A program made the position numbers and the translations under genes. A stretch of 64,000 nucleotides of DNA from positions 475,664 to 539,663 of the forward strand of contig NZ_JAHBZI010000002.1 in NCBI RefSeq assembly GCF_019635515.1, read 5' to 3'. Within the stretch, counting starts at the first letter, position 1; every line of letters starts with the position of its first letter. This document shows, in pieces, positions 43,390 through 52,541 of the stretch. A model generated the notes under the pieces. It worked only from the letters and a program-made list of their open reading frames with translations. It was not told the DNA's origin and did no database searches. The stretch comes from Sphingomonas sp. (GTDB lineage: Bacteria; Pseudomonadota; Alphaproteobacteria; Sphingomonadales; Sphingomonadaceae).

Positions 43390-43647
43390 CGGGGAGCTCC
43401 GGCAAATATAGCGGGACAGTGGCGAAGGTTGTGCGGAAGGGCAACGTGCGGCGAGAATGGCAGCGATAATATTGAGGGGCGGGCCGATCGCTTCCGCCAG
43501 CACCGTGGCCATGATTATCGCGCCAACTTGCCAAGCTTTGTAGGTTTCGCAATGGCCCGCTTGGAGACCGGATCGGGCGGAAAGGGCGATTGATCGCCTA
43601 GCGAAACAAGCTAGGCTCCGGTTATCCATTGTATATCGGGGGCTTAG

Positions 43648-45636
43648 ATGATCAGGAATTTGACCGCCGCGCTGCTGGCGGGGCTCTGCGTGCCAGCAAT
43701 CGCCCAGGCGCAGAGCGCCGATGCGCTGAAGTTCGGTGCGCGCGAAGGCGTGATTCAGGCCAGCATTTCGCCCGACGGCACCAAGATCGCGATGATAACC
43801 CCGGTGGATGGCGCGGGTGCGGCGGTGCTGGTGGCATCGCTCGATGGTAGCAGCGAACCCAAACCGATCCTCAGCTCGAGCGGTAAGCCGGATCGGCTCA
43901 CTTATTGCCGCTGGTCGACCTCGTCGCGACTGATCTGCTCGGTATTCATGATCGAGTTCAGCGGTGCGATGATGCTCCCCTATTCGCGCCTCGTCGCGCT
44001 CAATGCCGATGGTTCGGACCTCAAGCAGCTGACTGCGCTCGCGCGTTCGGGCGAGGTGGGTACCTCGCTTTCGGGCGGCGACATCGTCGACTGGCTGCCT
44101 GACGATGCGAGCAGCGCGATCCTGATGGAGCGCAACTTCATCGCGGAGGAGACCACCGGCCGCCTCGCCGCGCGCCAGAGCGGCGGACTCGGTGTCGAGC
44201 GCGTCGATACGGTCAGCCTCAAGCGCTCGACGGTCGAGCCGCCCAAGGGCAGCGTCTTCACCTATTTCAGCGACGGGCATGGCAATGTCCGTGTGACGGG
44301 CATCCAGGCAACTGGTGGTACCGGATACAGTGTCAGCCGGTTGACCTATCAGTATCGCAAAACCGGCACCCGCGACTGGGTTCCGCTCAGCGAAGTGCAA
44401 ATCACGCCGCAGGGGCTGGTGGGCTTTGTGCCGGTCGCGGTCGATAAGGCGACGGACGCGGTCTATGGCTTCGATGTGCAAAACGGCCGCACAGCCTTGT
44501 TCAAGATCGCGCTCGACGGCAGCCTGAAGCGCGAATTGGTCTTCGCGCACGATCTGGTCGATGTCGATGACCTGATCCAGATCGGTCGCCAGCGCCGCGT
44601 GGTCGGCGTTTCCTACGCCACCGACAAGCGCCGGGCGGTGTTCTTCGATCCGGCGCTCGAGGCCCTGGCGGCATCGCTGTCCAAGGCGCTGCCCGGCCAC
44701 CCGATCGTTACCGTCGTCGATGCCAGTGCCGACGAGAACAAGCTGCTGCTGTTCGCGGGAAGCGATAACAATGCCGGCGCTTACTATCTGCTCGATCGCA
44801 AGACCAAGCAGCTGGCCGAAGTGAACCCGGTGCGCCCGCAACTTGCCAATGTCACGCTCGCCAACGTCAAGCCGATCTCCTTCCCCGCCGCCGATGGCAC
44901 GATGATCCCGGGCTATCTGACGTTGCCGGCGGGAAGCGACGGCAAGGGGTTGCCCGCGATCGTTATGCCGCATGGCGGGCCAGGCGCGCGCGACGAATGG
45001 GGTTTCGATTGGCTCGCCCAATTCTATGCAGCGCGCGGCTATGCGGTGCTCCAGCCCAATTTCCGCGGATCGGCGGGATACGGAAACAGCTGGTTCAAAA
45101 AGAACGGCTTCCAATCATGGCGGACCGCGGTCGGCGACGTCAACGACGGCGGGCGCTGGCTGCAGAAGGAAGGCATCGCCGCGCCGGGCAAGCTGGCGAT
45201 TCTGGGCTGGTCCTATGGCGGCTATGCGGCGCTGCAGTCGGCAGCGCTCGATCCCGACCTGTTCAAGGCGATCGTCGCGGTCGCGCCGGTCACCGATCTG
45301 GAGGAATTGCGCAGGGAAGCGCAGGGATACTCCAATTTCAAGCAGGTCGACGAATTCATCGGCCGCGGACCGCACGTCCGCGAAGGGTCGCCGGCGCAGA
45401 ATGCCGCCAAGATCAAGGCGCCGGTCCTGCTGTTCCATGGCGACAAGGATCTGAACGTCGGCGTGGGCGAATCGCGGCTTATGGAATCGCGGCTCAAGGC
45501 GGCGGGCGGCAAGGTCGAATATGTCGAATTTGCCGGGCTCGATCACCAGCTCGATGATAATCGCGCACGCACAACCTTGCTCGACAAGAGCGACAAGTTC
45601 CTGCGCACGGCGCTGGGGCTGCCCGCCAAGCCCTGA
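43648..45636 (+). CDS. S9 family (prolyl oligopeptidase-like) peptidase
   Basis: Secreted serine peptidase, 662 aa, signal peptide MIRNLTAALLAGLCVPAIAQAQ. Residues ~35-400 form a beta-propeller-like region (ASISPDGTKIAMITPVD ...), then an alpha/beta-hydrolase domain with HGGPGARDEWGFDWLAQF, RGSAGYG, the nucleophile S522 in GWSYGG, D601 in HGDKDLN and H633 in GLDHQ. All three catalytic residues are present. It is divergent from the M28 peptidase at 43389 with a 258-bp gap (43390-43647) that contains the inverted repeat GCCTAGC/GCTAGGC at 43596-43616. Confidence 0.93.
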   Translation: MIRNLTAALLAGLCVPAIAQAQSADALKFGAREGVIQASISPDGTKIAMITPVDGAGAAVLVASLDGSSEPKPILSSSGKPDRLTYCRWSTSSRLICSVFMIEFSGAMMLPYSRLVALNADGSDLKQLTALARSGEVGTSLSGGDIVDWLPDDASSAILMERNFIAEETTGRLAARQSGGLGVERVDTVSLKRSTVEPPKGSVFTYFSDGHGNVRVTGIQATGGTGYSVSRLTYQYRKTGTRDWVPLSEVQITPQGLVGFVPVAVDKATDAVYGFDVQNGRTALFKIALDGSLKRELVFAHDLVDVDDLIQIGRQRRVVGVSYATDKRRAVFFDPALEALAASLSKALPGHPIVTVVDASADENKLLLFAGSDNNAGAYYLLDRKTKQLAEVNPVRPQLANVTLANVKPISFPAADGTMIPGYLTLPAGSDGKGLPAIVMPHGGPGARDEWGFDWLAQFYAARGYAVLQPNFRGSAGYGNSWFKKNGFQSWRTAVGDVNDGGRWLQKEGIAAPGKLAILGWSYGGYAALQSAALDPDLFKAIVAVAPVTDLEELRREAQGYSNFKQVDEFIGRGPHVREGSPAQNAAKIKAPVLLFHGDKDLNVGVGESRLMESRLKAAGGKVEYVEFAGLDHQLDDNRARTTLLDKSDKFLRTALGLPAKP

Positions 45637-45667
45637 GTTTGGCCGGCAAATGCCGTTGCAACGAAAA

Positions 45668-45692
45668 GGGCGGCCCCCGCGAAGGACCGCCC
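45668..45692 (+). terminator. Rho-independent terminator after the S9 peptidase gene
   Basis: GGGCGG (45668-45673) pairs with CCGCCC (45687-45692); extra GG/CC pairing may lengthen the stem, and ATTTTATTT follows. It lies 31 bp past the S9 stop. Confidence 0.6.
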
Positions 45693-45734
45693 ATTTTATT
45701 TCGCGATCTGCCCCGCGGCAAAGCCGCAGCGTCG

Positions 45735-45815
45735 GACGGCGCTTTTGGCGCCGTCGGCCGTTCGCGCTGAAGATTGGCTGGATTTAGCTACGCTAAACCC
45801 CCGCCTCAGCGCGAA
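45735..45815 (-). terminator. Nested hairpins downstream of rpsD
   Basis: In the gap between S9 and rpsD: stem GACGGCGC/GCGCCGTC (45735-45755), TTTAGC/GCTAAA (45783-45797), and TTCGCGCTGA (45761-45770) pairing perfectly with TCAGCGCGAA (45806-45815) that ends at the rpsD stop. Together a compact structured 3' end for rpsD mRNA. Confidence 0.4.
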
Positions 45816-46430
45816 CTAGCGCGAGTAGAACTCGACGACTAGGTTCGGCTCCATCTTCACCGGATACGGAACCTCGTCGAGGGTCGGCACGCGGGTGAAG
45901 GTGATCTTCGAGGCGCCGTCCGGAGCTACGTAGTCGGGGATGTCGCGCTCGCTGAGGCTCTGCGCTTCCATCACCAGCGCCATTTCCTGCGCCTTGCCCG
46001 ACAGCGAGACTTCCTCGCCCGGCTTGATGCGGCGCGAGCCGATGTTGCACTTCTCGCCATTGACGCGAACGTGGCCGTGGTTGACCAGCTGGCGGGCGGC
46101 GAAGATCGTCGGCGCGAACTTGGCGCGATAGACGATCATGTCGAGGCGCATTTCAAGCAGGCCGATCAGGTTCTGACCGGTATCGCCCTTCATCCGCGAC
46201 GCATCTTCGTACGAGCGCTTGAACTGCTTCTCGGTGATGTCGCCATAATAGCCCTTGAGCTTCTGCTTGGCGCGCAGCTGGATGCCAAAGTCCGACATCT
46301 TGCCCTTGCGGCGCTGGCCGTGCTGACCGGGGCCGTATTCACGCTTGTTGACCGGGCTCTTCGGGCGACCCCAGATATTCTCGCCCATCCGGCGGTCGAG
46401 CTTGTGCTTGGCGCTGTTGCGCTTCGACAT
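45816..46430 (-). CDS. rpsD: 30S ribosomal protein S4
   Basis: Assembly-initiator ribosomal protein that binds 16S rRNA. 204 aa, starting [22 protein letters not shown] (ATG complement 46428-46430, AAGGAT upstream). The S4 RNA-binding domain is visible as [29 protein letters not shown], and the C-terminus has VEFYSR. Alphaproteobacterial S4 commonly stands alone, as here. The upstream 195 bp (46431-46625) holds its promoter region and a terminator for the neighbouring small gene. Confidence 0.98.
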   Translation of the reverse strand: MSKRNSAKHKLDRRMGENIWGRPKSPVNKREYGPGQHGQRRKGKMSDFGIQLRAKQKLKGYYGDITEKQFKRSYEDASRMKGDTGQNLIGLLEMRLDMIVYRAKFAPTIFAARQLVNHGHVRVNGEKCNIGSRRIKPGEEVSLSGKAQEMALVMEAQSLSERDIPDYVAPDGASKITFTRVPTLDEVPYPVKMEPNLVVEFYSR

Positions 46431-46570
46431 TTCGTAATCCTTGCAATTGCTTTTGACGTTATTCCCGGTCCTCGCCCGCCGCACTTGCGCACGACAGGGC
46501 CACCGCTTCACCGGGGTGCGGGGCCATTGCGAAGGTGGGCGCCTAGACGGGCTCGCTGCGTGAGTCAAGA

Positions 46571-46607
46571 CAAAGGCTCCGGGCCGCTTACGGGCCGGGA
46601 GCCTTTG
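46571..46607 (-). terminator. Hairpin downstream of the small secreted gene
   Basis: CAAAGGCTCC and GGAGCCTTTG form a 10-bp stem with additional GGCC pairing inside; on the minus strand TCTTG follows. It lies 19 bp past the stop of the 46626-46886 gene. Confidence 0.55.
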
Positions 46608-46625
46608 CAGAGCGTAGCGAGCGGC

Positions 46626-46886
46626 CTATTCGCGGCTGGCGCCGAGTCCGCCGTTGCGCCCGCGCATATTGCGGTCATTCCGGTCGAGATCGTTGCGCGC
46701 GGCCTCCGAGATCTTGGCCCATTCGGCCTTGGTGTGGCACTCGCGCTTACCGCCCAGGATAGAGCCGGTCTGCGCGGTTGCGCGGCAGATTTTCTTCTCT
46801 TCCTTGTTCTGCGGCACCGCCGAACTGTTTTGAGCAAGAGCGGGCGAGGCAAGCGCGATGAGTGCGAAAAACGGAACGAAACGCAT
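46626..46886 (-). CDS. Small secreted hypothetical protein
   Basis: 86 aa with signal peptide (MRFVPFFALIALASPALAQ). The mature part is highly charged: PQNKEEKKICRATAQTGSILGGKRECHTKAEWAKISEAARNDLDRNDRNMRG, with two cysteines. This K-x-C...C pattern ending in an asparagine/aspartate-rich tail is common in small sphingomonad secreted proteins of unknown function. GGAG precedes the start at ATG complement 46884-46886. Upstream frame adds 8 residues that are unlikely. Confidence 0.72.
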   Translation of the reverse strand: MRFVPFFALIALASPALAQNSSAVPQNKEEKKICRATAQTGSILGGKRECHTKAEWAKISEAARNDLDRNDRNMRGRNGGLGASRE

Positions 46887-46966
46887 GTGGGGGGAGCTCC
46901 AACTAAACACCTGTTATAAGCTATATATCACAAATTCGCGTTTGGGAGAAGTCTGCGACGAAAGCG

Positions 46967-47695
46967 TCAATTGCGGCGACGAAGCTTCCGACCATCCAGC
47001 GCCGAAAGCACGCCGCGCACCGTACGCAATTCCTGCGTCGACCAGCCGGGTTTGGTTAGCAAGTTGCGCAACGTCCGCTTAGTAGCCGGCACCCGGTCGG
47101 GCGGAAAATAAAAACCCGAAGCCTCGAGCATCGTGTCGAGTTGGGTATACATGCCTTCGAACGCTTCCTGTGGCGCTGGGGGATCGAGATCGACCGTGGT
47201 CGGGCTGACCAGCGCGACACCCTTCGACCATTCATACGCGACGAGGATCACCGCCTGTGCGAGGTTGAGCGAGCCGAATTCCGGATTGATCGGCACGGTA
47301 ATGATTGTGCGGGCGAGCGCGACTTCCTCGACATCGAGGCCGGAACGCTCGCGGCCGAACAGGATCGCCGATCGGCCCGGTTCGACATGGATATCGCGCG
47401 CCGCCGCTTCCGGAGTGACCACCGGCTTGGTGATGCCGCGCTTGCGCACGGTGGTGGCGTAGACATGTGTGCAATCCGCCACGGCTTCGGGGACGGTTTC
47501 GTAAACCCGGGCGCGCTCGAGGACCAGATCGGCGCCGCTTGCGGCGGGCCCCGCCGACGGGTTGGGCCAGCCATCGCGCGGGGCGACGAGGCGCAGATCG
47601 GTCAGCCCGAAATTGAGCATGGCGCGTGCCGCCTTGCCGATATTCTCGCCGAGCTGCGGCTGGACGAGGACGATCGCGGGCTGCGTGTTGCTCAC
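46967..47695 (-). CDS. trmJ: tRNA (cytidine/uridine-2'-O-)-methyltransferase, TrmJ type
   Basis: SPOUT-family 2'-O-methyltransferase expected to modify position 32 in tRNA anticodon loops. 242 aa. SPOUT features: [32 protein letters not shown] (N20-type Arg/Asn), [18 protein letters not shown] (knot), [21 protein letters not shown]. Starts with GTG overlapping the nrdR stop (GTGA), so translation is coupled. Last gene of the rpiB-glyA-nrdR-trmJ run. A rRNA target is the main alternative for the family. Confidence 0.88.
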   Translation of the reverse strand: MSNTQPAIVLVQPQLGENIGKAARAMLNFGLTDLRLVAPRDGWPNPSAGPAASGADLVLERARVYETVPEAVADCTHVYATTVRKRGITKPVVTPEAAARDIHVEPGRSAILFGRERSGLDVEEVALARTIITVPINPEFGSLNLAQAVILVAYEWSKGVALVSPTTVDLDPPAPQEAFEGMYTQLDTMLEASGFYFPPDRVPATKRTLRNLLTKPGWSTQELRTVRGVLSALDGRKLRRRN

Positions 47696-48153
47696 GCCTT
47701 CCCGGCCTCGCTGACATTGCCGGCGAATTCCTCGAAATCGCGGGCTTCGCGGAAATCCTTATAGACGCTGGCGAAGCGGATATAGGCAACGGGATCGAGG
47801 GCCTTGAGGCCGTCCATCACCAGTTCGCCGATCTTCTGCGACGGGATCTCGCTGTCGCCGAGCGTTTCGAGCTGGCGCTGGATGCCGGAGACGAGGCGCT
47901 CGATCTGCGCGGCGGTGACCGGCCGCTTGCGCGCGGCGATCGAAACCGAGCGGACCAGCTTGTCGCGCTCGAACGGCTCGCGCTTATCCTCGGACTTGAG
48001 CACGGTCAGCTCACGCAACTGGATGCGTTCGAAGGTGGTGAAGCGCGCGGCACACGCCTCGCACTGGCGCCGCCGCCGGATCGCCGCCCCGTCTTCGGTG
48101 GGGCGGCTGTCTTTGACCTGCGAGTCCTCGTTACCGCAAAAAGGGCAGCGCAT
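47692..48153 (-). CDS. nrdR: Transcriptional repressor NrdR
   Basis: Zinc-ribbon/ATP-cone repressor of ribonucleotide reductase genes. 153 aa. Four zinc cysteines: [10 protein letters not shown] (two) and [18 protein letters not shown] (two); ATP-cone [34 protein letters not shown]-terminal [32 protein letters not shown]. Full length. It lies 107 bp after glyA with a repeat between, and overlaps trmJ. Confidence 0.97.
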   Translation of the reverse strand: MRCPFCGNEDSQVKDSRPTEDGAAIRRRRQCEACAARFTTFERIQLRELTVLKSEDKREPFERDKLVRSVSIAARKRPVTAAQIERLVSGIQRQLETLGDSEIPSQKIGELVMDGLKALDPVAYIRFASVYKDFREARDFEEFAGNVSEAGKA

Positions 48154-48164
48154 TCAGCCCTCTT

Positions 48165-48252
48165 CCCTCTGGGTAGAGGGTTGGGAGAGGGGCAGAGAGG
48201 ATAGAGCCTGGATCAGGCCCCTCTCGGCCCTCCCCCCGGAGGGGAGAGGGGG
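48165..48252. repeat. GC-rich palindromic intergenic repeat between glyA and nrdR
   Basis: Purine/pyrimidine-skewed hairpins: CCCTCTGGGTAGAGGG (48165-48180) and CCTCCCCCCGGAGGGG (48228-48243) inside a larger fold of CCCCTCTC and GAGAGGGG arms. It resembles REP-type extragenic palindromes. It stands between glyA and nrdR and may affect mRNA processing of the run. Confidence 0.55.
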
Positions 48253-48260
48253 ACTATGCA

Positions 48261-49571
48261 TTACAGCTCCGGATAAATGGGGAAGCGCTCGCACAGCGCG
48301 CGGACGCGCTCGCGGACATTGGCTTCGATCTGGCCGTCGCCCTGCTCGCCATTCTTGGCGAGCCCATCGAGCACATCGGCGACCATGTTGCCGATCTCGC
48401 GGAACTCGGCGGGGCCGAAGCCGCGGGTGGTGCCGGCCGGCGAACCGACGCGGATGCCGCTGGTCTTGACCGGGGGTAGCGGATCGTTGGGGATGCCATT
48501 CTTGTTGCAGGTGATCGCGGCGCGCTCGAGCGCTTCGTCGGCGTCCTTGCCGGTGACGCCGAGCGGGGTCAGGTCGATCAGCGCCAGATGCGTGTCGGTG
48601 CCGCCCGAGACGACGGCGGCGCCGCGCTCCTTGAGCGTCGCCGCCAATATCTTGGCGTTCTCGACGATCGCCGCGGCATAGCTCTTGAACTCGGGCTGGA
48701 GCGCTTCGCCGAACGCCACCGCCTTGGCGGCGATGACGTGCATCAGCGGCCCGCCCTGCAGGCCCGGGAACACCGCCGAGTTGATCTTCTTGGCGATGGC
48801 TTCGTCATTGGTGAACACCGCGCCGCCGCGGGGCCCGCGCAGCGTCTTGTGGGTGGTGGTGGTGACGACATGGGCGTGGCCGAACGGAGTGGGGTGGACG
48901 CCGCCGGCGACGAGGCCGGCGAAATGGGCCATGTCGACCATGAAGATCGCGCCGACCTCGTCGGCAATCGCGCGGAATTTGGCGAAGTCGATATGGCGCG
49001 GATAGGCCGAGCCGCCGGTGATGATCAACTTGGGCTGACTCTCACGGGCGAGCCGCGCGACTTCGTCATAGTCGATCAGATGGGTGTCGGGGGTGACGCC
49101 ATATTGGACCGCGTTGAACCATTTGCCCGACATCGCCGCCTTGGCGCCATGCGTCAGGTGTCCGCCCGAATCGAGGCTGAGGCCCATGATCGTGTCGCCG
49201 GGCCTGGTCAGCGCGAGCATCACCGCGCCATTGGCTTGCGCGCCCGAATGCGGCTGGACGTTGGCGAAATCGCAGCCGAACAATTGCCTGGCGCGGTCAA
49301 TCGCCAGCTGCTCGACCTCGTCCGAGGGGTGACAGCCCTGATAATAACGCTTGCCGGGGTATCCCTCGGCATATTTGTTGGTGAACACCGAACCCTGTGC
49401 TTCGAGCACCGCCTTCGAGACGATGTTCTCGCTGGCGATCAGCTCGATCTGGTGCTGCTCGCGCTTCAGCTCGTGCTGGACACCGGCGAACACTGCCGGA
49501 TCGGCCTGGGCGAGGCTCCTGGTGAAGAAGCCTTCGGGTTGGAGCCCGGCCATTTGCGGGTTGGTGCTCAT
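48261..49571 (-). CDS. glyA: Serine hydroxymethyltransferase
   Basis: PLP enzyme converting serine and tetrahydrofolate to glycine and methylene-THF. 436 aa. Motifs: [61 protein letters not shown], and K242 in [14 protein letters not shown]. It starts 2 bp after rpiB, with no ribosome site of its own that stands out. It is next to nrdR, linking one-carbon supply and nucleotide synthesis (inference). Confidence 0.97.
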   Translation of the reverse strand: MSTNPQMAGLQPEGFFTRSLAQADPAVFAGVQHELKREQHQIELIASENIVSKAVLEAQGSVFTNKYAEGYPGKRYYQGCHPSDEVEQLAIDRARQLFGCDFANVQPHSGAQANGAVMLALTRPGDTIMGLSLDSGGHLTHGAKAAMSGKWFNAVQYGVTPDTHLIDYDEVARLARESQPKLIITGGSAYPRHIDFAKFRAIADEVGAIFMVDMAHFAGLVAGGVHPTPFGHAHVVTTTTHKTLRGPRGGAVFTNDEAIAKKINSAVFPGLQGGPLMHVIAAKAVAFGEALQPEFKSYAAAIVENAKILAATLKERGAAVVSGGTDTHLALIDLTPLGVTGKDADEALERAAITCNKNGIPNDPLPPVKTSGIRVGSPAGTTRGFGPAEFREIGNMVADVLDGLAKNGEQGDGQIEANVRERVRALCERFPIYPEL

Positions 49572-49573
49572 GG

Positions 49574-50014
49574 TCAGGCTCCCTTGCTTAGTTTATCGAC
49601 GCGGCGCTGGTGGCGGTCGCCGAGGAAATCGGTTTCGAGGAAAGTGGTGATGCACGCCTTGGCCATTTCGTTACCGATCAGGCGCGCGCCCAACGCGATG
49701 ACATTGGCGTCGTTATGCTGTCGCGCGAGGCTGGCGGAAAGCGGCTCGGAGACGAGCGCACAACGCGCGGCGGTGACGCGGTTGACCGCGATGGAGATGC
49801 CGATGCCTGATCCGCAAAGCGCAACGCCGACCTCGGCGCTGCCCTCCTCGATCGCCTTGCCCAATGCGTAGCCATAGTCCGGATAATCGACGCTTTCGGG
49901 GCCGTTCGTCCCGAGATCCGTCACTTCATGGCCATTGTCACGCAACCAATTGACGAGTTCTGCCTTCATGACGAAGGCGGCATGATCCGAAGCGATGGCG
50001 ATGCGGCGCGACAT
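49574..50014 (-). CDS. rpiB: Ribose 5-phosphate isomerase B
   Basis: Interconverts ribose 5-phosphate and ribulose 5-phosphate. 146 aa. RpiB signature: [13 protein letters not shown] at the N-terminus, the active-site cysteine in [47 protein letters not shown]. First gene of the rpiB-glyA-nrdR-trmJ run. It is divergent from the lipoprotein pair. Confidence 0.96.
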   Translation of the reverse strand: MSRRIAIASDHAAFVMKAELVNWLRDNGHEVTDLGTNGPESVDYPDYGYALGKAIEEGSAEVGVALCGSGIGISIAVNRVTAARCALVSEPLSASLARQHNDANVIALGARLIGNEMAKACITTFLETDFLGDRHQRRVDKLSKGA

Positions 50015-50077
50015 GCCGCGCTCCCTAAGCCCTCGGACCCGTGCTGGCTAGAGACAAGCATGTCATTGGAGAGCGAA

Positions 50078-50554
50078 ATGCGAGCATTGATCCCGACCCT
50101 GACCCTTGCGCTGGCGCTCGGCGCGTGCAGCACCGCCGACAAGGCCGCCGACCAGATCGGCAACACCGCCGAAGCCACCGGCGACGCGCTCGCCAATGCG
50201 GGCGACGACGCGATCCTGGCGACCGGCAACGCGATCGAGGAAACCGGCAACGCCATTAGCGACGCGACCAAGGGGCATGATGCCTGGGTCGGGCGCTGGA
50301 CCGGCGTGGAGGGCACCTATCTCGTCATCTCGAAGGCGGGACTGCCCGATCATTACAAGCTCGAGATGCAATATACGCTCGACGACAAGGGCAGCTTCGA
50401 CGGCACCGGCACCAAGGACGGGATCACCTTCACCCGCCCCGATGGCAAGCAATTGCTGAGCGCCTCCGATGGCGACGCCACCGGCCTCAAATATCTCGCG
50501 GACAAGAAGGACTGCCTCAAGGTCAAGGATGGCGAAGGCTATTGCCGCGATTAA
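50078..50554 (+). CDS. Lipoprotein with an N-terminal amphipathic repeat region
   Basis: 158 aa lipoprotein: MRALIPTLTLALALGAC (lipobox LGAC, cysteine 17). After it come repeats with an 11-residue feel (ADQIGNTAEATGDALANAG, ATGNAIEETGNAISD), rich in G-N/D-A-I, then a globular part (DAWVGRWTGVEGTYLVISKAGLPDHYKLEMQYT...) ending in a Cys pair (KKDCLKVKDGEGYC). The ATG at 50078 has GGAGAG just before it; an upstream ATG at 50060 is less likely. Envelope-located; function unknown. Starts 63 bp from the divergent rpiB. Confidence 0.8.
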   Translation: MRALIPTLTLALALGACSTADKAADQIGNTAEATGDALANAGDDAILATGNAIEETGNAISDATKGHDAWVGRWTGVEGTYLVISKAGLPDHYKLEMQYTLDDKGSFDGTGTKDGITFTRPDGKQLLSASDGDATGLKYLADKKDCLKVKDGEGYCRD

Positions 50555-50585
50555 GCTGGTAAGCTGGAATTTTTGGGAGACGGAA

Positions 50586-50834
50586 ATGAAGAAGAAACTG
50601 ATTCTTGCCGGCGTGGTCGCGCTCGGCCTCGCCGCCTGTACCGATAGCGCGCAAAGCAACCTCAGCAACTCGCTCGAGCGCGCGGGCGATTCGATCGGCA
50701 ACGTCGCCGACGATGCCGGCGACTCGATCGAGAACGGACTCGACCGCACCGGCCAGGTGCTCGAGAATACAGCGAAGGATGTCGGCAACCGCGCCGAGAG
50801 CGTCGGTAATGCGATCGAGAACGCCACCCGCTGA
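50586..50834 (+). CDS. Short lipoprotein, entericidin-like, with amphipathic repeats
   Basis: 82 aa: signal MKKKLILAGVVALGLAAC with lipobox LAAC, then DSAQSNLSNSLERAGDSIGNVADDAGDSIENGLDRTGQVLENTAKDVGNRAESVGNAIENATR, trimmed: it is almost only G-N/D-S/A-I units in 11-residue spacing. A short ribosome site (GGGAGACGG) precedes ATG 50586. It follows the preceding lipoprotein by 31 bp, and the two share the repeat style, so they look co-expressed. Entericidin-like is a resemblance, not an assignment. Confidence 0.78.
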   Translation: MKKKLILAGVVALGLAACTDSAQSNLSNSLERAGDSIGNVADDAGDSIENGLDRTGQVLENTAKDVGNRAESVGNAIENATR

Positions 50835-50886
50835 TTGGGACGATATTGATGGCCCGACGGGCGATCGATAGCGCCGTTGAGTCAGT

Positions 50887-51729
50887 TCACCGTGCCGGCC
50901 CGGCGCATGGCTCCCGTCTGACGTGGAGCCAGCCGCGAGCGCGGGCTTGCGGCAGATAGGTGGCGCTGACCGGCACGCGCTGACCGCCGGCAAGCACCAG
51001 TTCCCACCGCCGCCCGTCGCGCGCGGCGCCCTCGACCGCGTCCGCCGCGACCCAGGCGCCGCGATGCACCTGCGCGCCTTCCAGCCCGGCGACTTCCTCG
51101 ATCGCGTCGCCGAAGCGGTAATGGATCAGCGCGCTGGTGCCGCCGCGGTGATGGACGCGGCAATAATGATCCTCTGCTTCGATGGCGATGAGTTGGACCG
51201 GTTCGATCCGCGCACGGGCGAGCAGGCCGTTATCGGCGACCGGGCGGGGCGTGGCGCGGCGCCACAACATCCAGCCAACCAGCGCGCAAACCAGGAAGAT
51301 GCCGAGGCTGATCACAGCGGCGCGCCCCCAGATCGCGGGTGCCGGGGCGGTCATCGCGGTGCCGGCCAGCCTGCCGGCTAGCGCGATCTCGATCGGCAAG
51401 ACCAGATTGAGCGGCACCCCGCCGATCAGCGACACACGCCACCAGTCGCTATCCTTGCGCACGAACAGCGCGAACAGCAGTTGCCATTTGAGCGCGTTCC
51501 AACCCATCAGCACGACCCAGAACAGGGCACGCCGGCCCAGCGGCAGCTCGCTGGTCTGGAAGCCGCCGGTGACGATCATCAATCCGGCGGCGGCGCAGCA
51601 GGCGATCCACAGATAGGGAAAGCCGGGCAAGGCGGCTGCGCGTTTCGCGAAGCGCCGGGCGGCTTTCGCGAAACCGCGCTTGTCGCCCGGCGAGACGAAA
51701 CGAAACAGAGCGAGGCGAACGGCGGGCAC
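50887..51729 (-). CDS. LytTR-domain membrane-anchored regulator
   Basis: 280 aa. Four predicted membrane helices (about 37-60, 66-90, 98-122, 132-157) precede a C-terminal LytTR DNA-binding domain (about 175-275): IAIEAEDHYCRVHHRGGTSALIHYRFGDAIEEVAGLEGAQVHRGAWVAADAV, trimmed, and LVLAGGQRVPVSATYLPQAR. This organisation is a one-component membrane sensor-regulator of unknown ligand. GTG start at complement 51727-51729. Its 3' end is 52 bp from the lipoprotein stop, convergent; divergent from the next gene by 49 bp. Confidence 0.88.
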   Translation of the reverse strand: MPAVRLALFRFVSPGDKRGFAKAARRFAKRAAALPGFPYLWIACCAAAGLMIVTGGFQTSELPLGRRALFWVVLMGWNALKWQLLFALFVRKDSDWWRVSLIGGVPLNLVLPIEIALAGRLAGTAMTAPAPAIWGRAAVISLGIFLVCALVGWMLWRRATPRPVADNGLLARARIEPVQLIAIEAEDHYCRVHHRGGTSALIHYRFGDAIEEVAGLEGAQVHRGAWVAADAVEGAARDGRRWELVLAGGQRVPVSATYLPQARARGWLHVRREPCAGPAR

Positions 51730-51778
51730 GGAGCAAGGCTGCCACGCGCCGGGCGCAACGACAAATGGAGATTATGCG

Positions 51779-52351
51779 ATGCTGAAGATGATGACCTGCT
51801 CTCTGGCGGCGCTGGGCGCGATGCTGCTCGTGCCGACCGCGCAGGCCCAGCCGACCGACACCGCCGCGATCGCGGCGCAGAAGGAGGCGATGAAGAAGCT
51901 CGACTGGATGCACGGCGTGTGGCGCGGCCCCGCGGTCAGCCAGAGCCCGCAGGGAGAGCACAAGGTGACGCAGACCGAGCGGATCGGCGGCTTTCTCGGC
52001 GGCACGCTGACGGTGATGGAAGGCAAGGGATATAATGCCGATGGCAGCGTCGGCTTCAACGCGCTGGGCGTGGTTTCGTACGACGCGCAGGCCAAAGCCT
52101 ATTGGCTGACCAGCTGGGCACTGGGGCGCGGCGGCAAGTTCCCGATGACCGTCACCGACACCGGCTATATCTGGGAAATCCCCGCCGGGCCGATGACGAT
52201 CCGCTACACCGCGACCGTGGCGAACGGCACCTGGACCGAAGTCGGCGACTATATCGCGCCCGGCAAGCCGGCGCAGCGCTTCTTCGAGATGAATCTCAAG
52301 CGTGTCGGCGACAGCGACTGGCCGGCGGCCGGAGGCATCACCAGGGAGTGA
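51779..52351 (+). CDS. Secreted hypothetical protein, DUF1579-like
   Basis: 190 aa with signal peptide (MLKMMTCSLAALGAMLLVPTAQAQ). The mature start (AMKKLDWMHGVWRGPAV) matches the L-x-W-M-x-G-x-W pattern of DUF1579-like lipocalin-fold proteins; later strands include ERIGGFLGGTLTVMEGKGY, VGFNALGVVSYDAQAKAYWLTSWA and FFEMNLKRV. Ligand unknown. GGAG is 8 bases before ATG 51779. Alone on the plus strand between two minus-strand regulators/biosynthetic genes. Confidence 0.78.
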   Translation: MLKMMTCSLAALGAMLLVPTAQAQPTDTAAIAAQKEAMKKLDWMHGVWRGPAVSQSPQGEHKVTQTERIGGFLGGTLTVMEGKGYNADGSVGFNALGVVSYDAQAKAYWLTSWALGRGGKFPMTVTDTGYIWEIPAGPMTIRYTATVANGTWTEVGDYIAPGKPAQRFFEMNLKRVGDSDWPAAGGITRE

Positions 52352-52389
52352 GGCTGGCTTGCCGCCCGCGCCCTGGTTAGGTTCGGGCG

Positions 52390-52541
52390 ATGTGGAAGCG
52401 GGCGCGCCTGTATGGAGTGTTGCTGGGAGCGGGCACGCTCTTGCTGCAATGGCTCGCCCGCAGCCATTCGGCTTTCTGATCGCCGCGGCGTTTCTGGTTC
52501 TGGGCGTGATCCTCGGCATCCGGTTCACTGCCCCGCGCAAG
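52390..52541 (+). pseudogene. Remnant of a membrane-anchored HTH regulator N-terminus
   Basis: ATG 52390 reads MWKRARLYGVLLGAGTLLLQWL, a helix-forming N-terminus like that of sphingomonad LuxR-type regulators. It stops at 52477-52479 after ARSHSAF, but shifting one base (TTCTG from an older TTCCTG) continues it as FLIAAAFLVLGVILGIRFTAPR, a second helix. No HTH domain follows; the DNA passes into the end of the neighbouring minus-strand gene. It looks like a gene truncated and hit by a one-base loss. Family identity is from memory of the N-terminal pattern, so moderate only. Confidence 0.45.

Noticed and set aside
43390..45114. Long minus-strand frame upstream of the fourth M28 peptidase
   Set aside because: It is antisense to the S9 peptidase and only becomes a real protein at the signal peptide starting at 43389.
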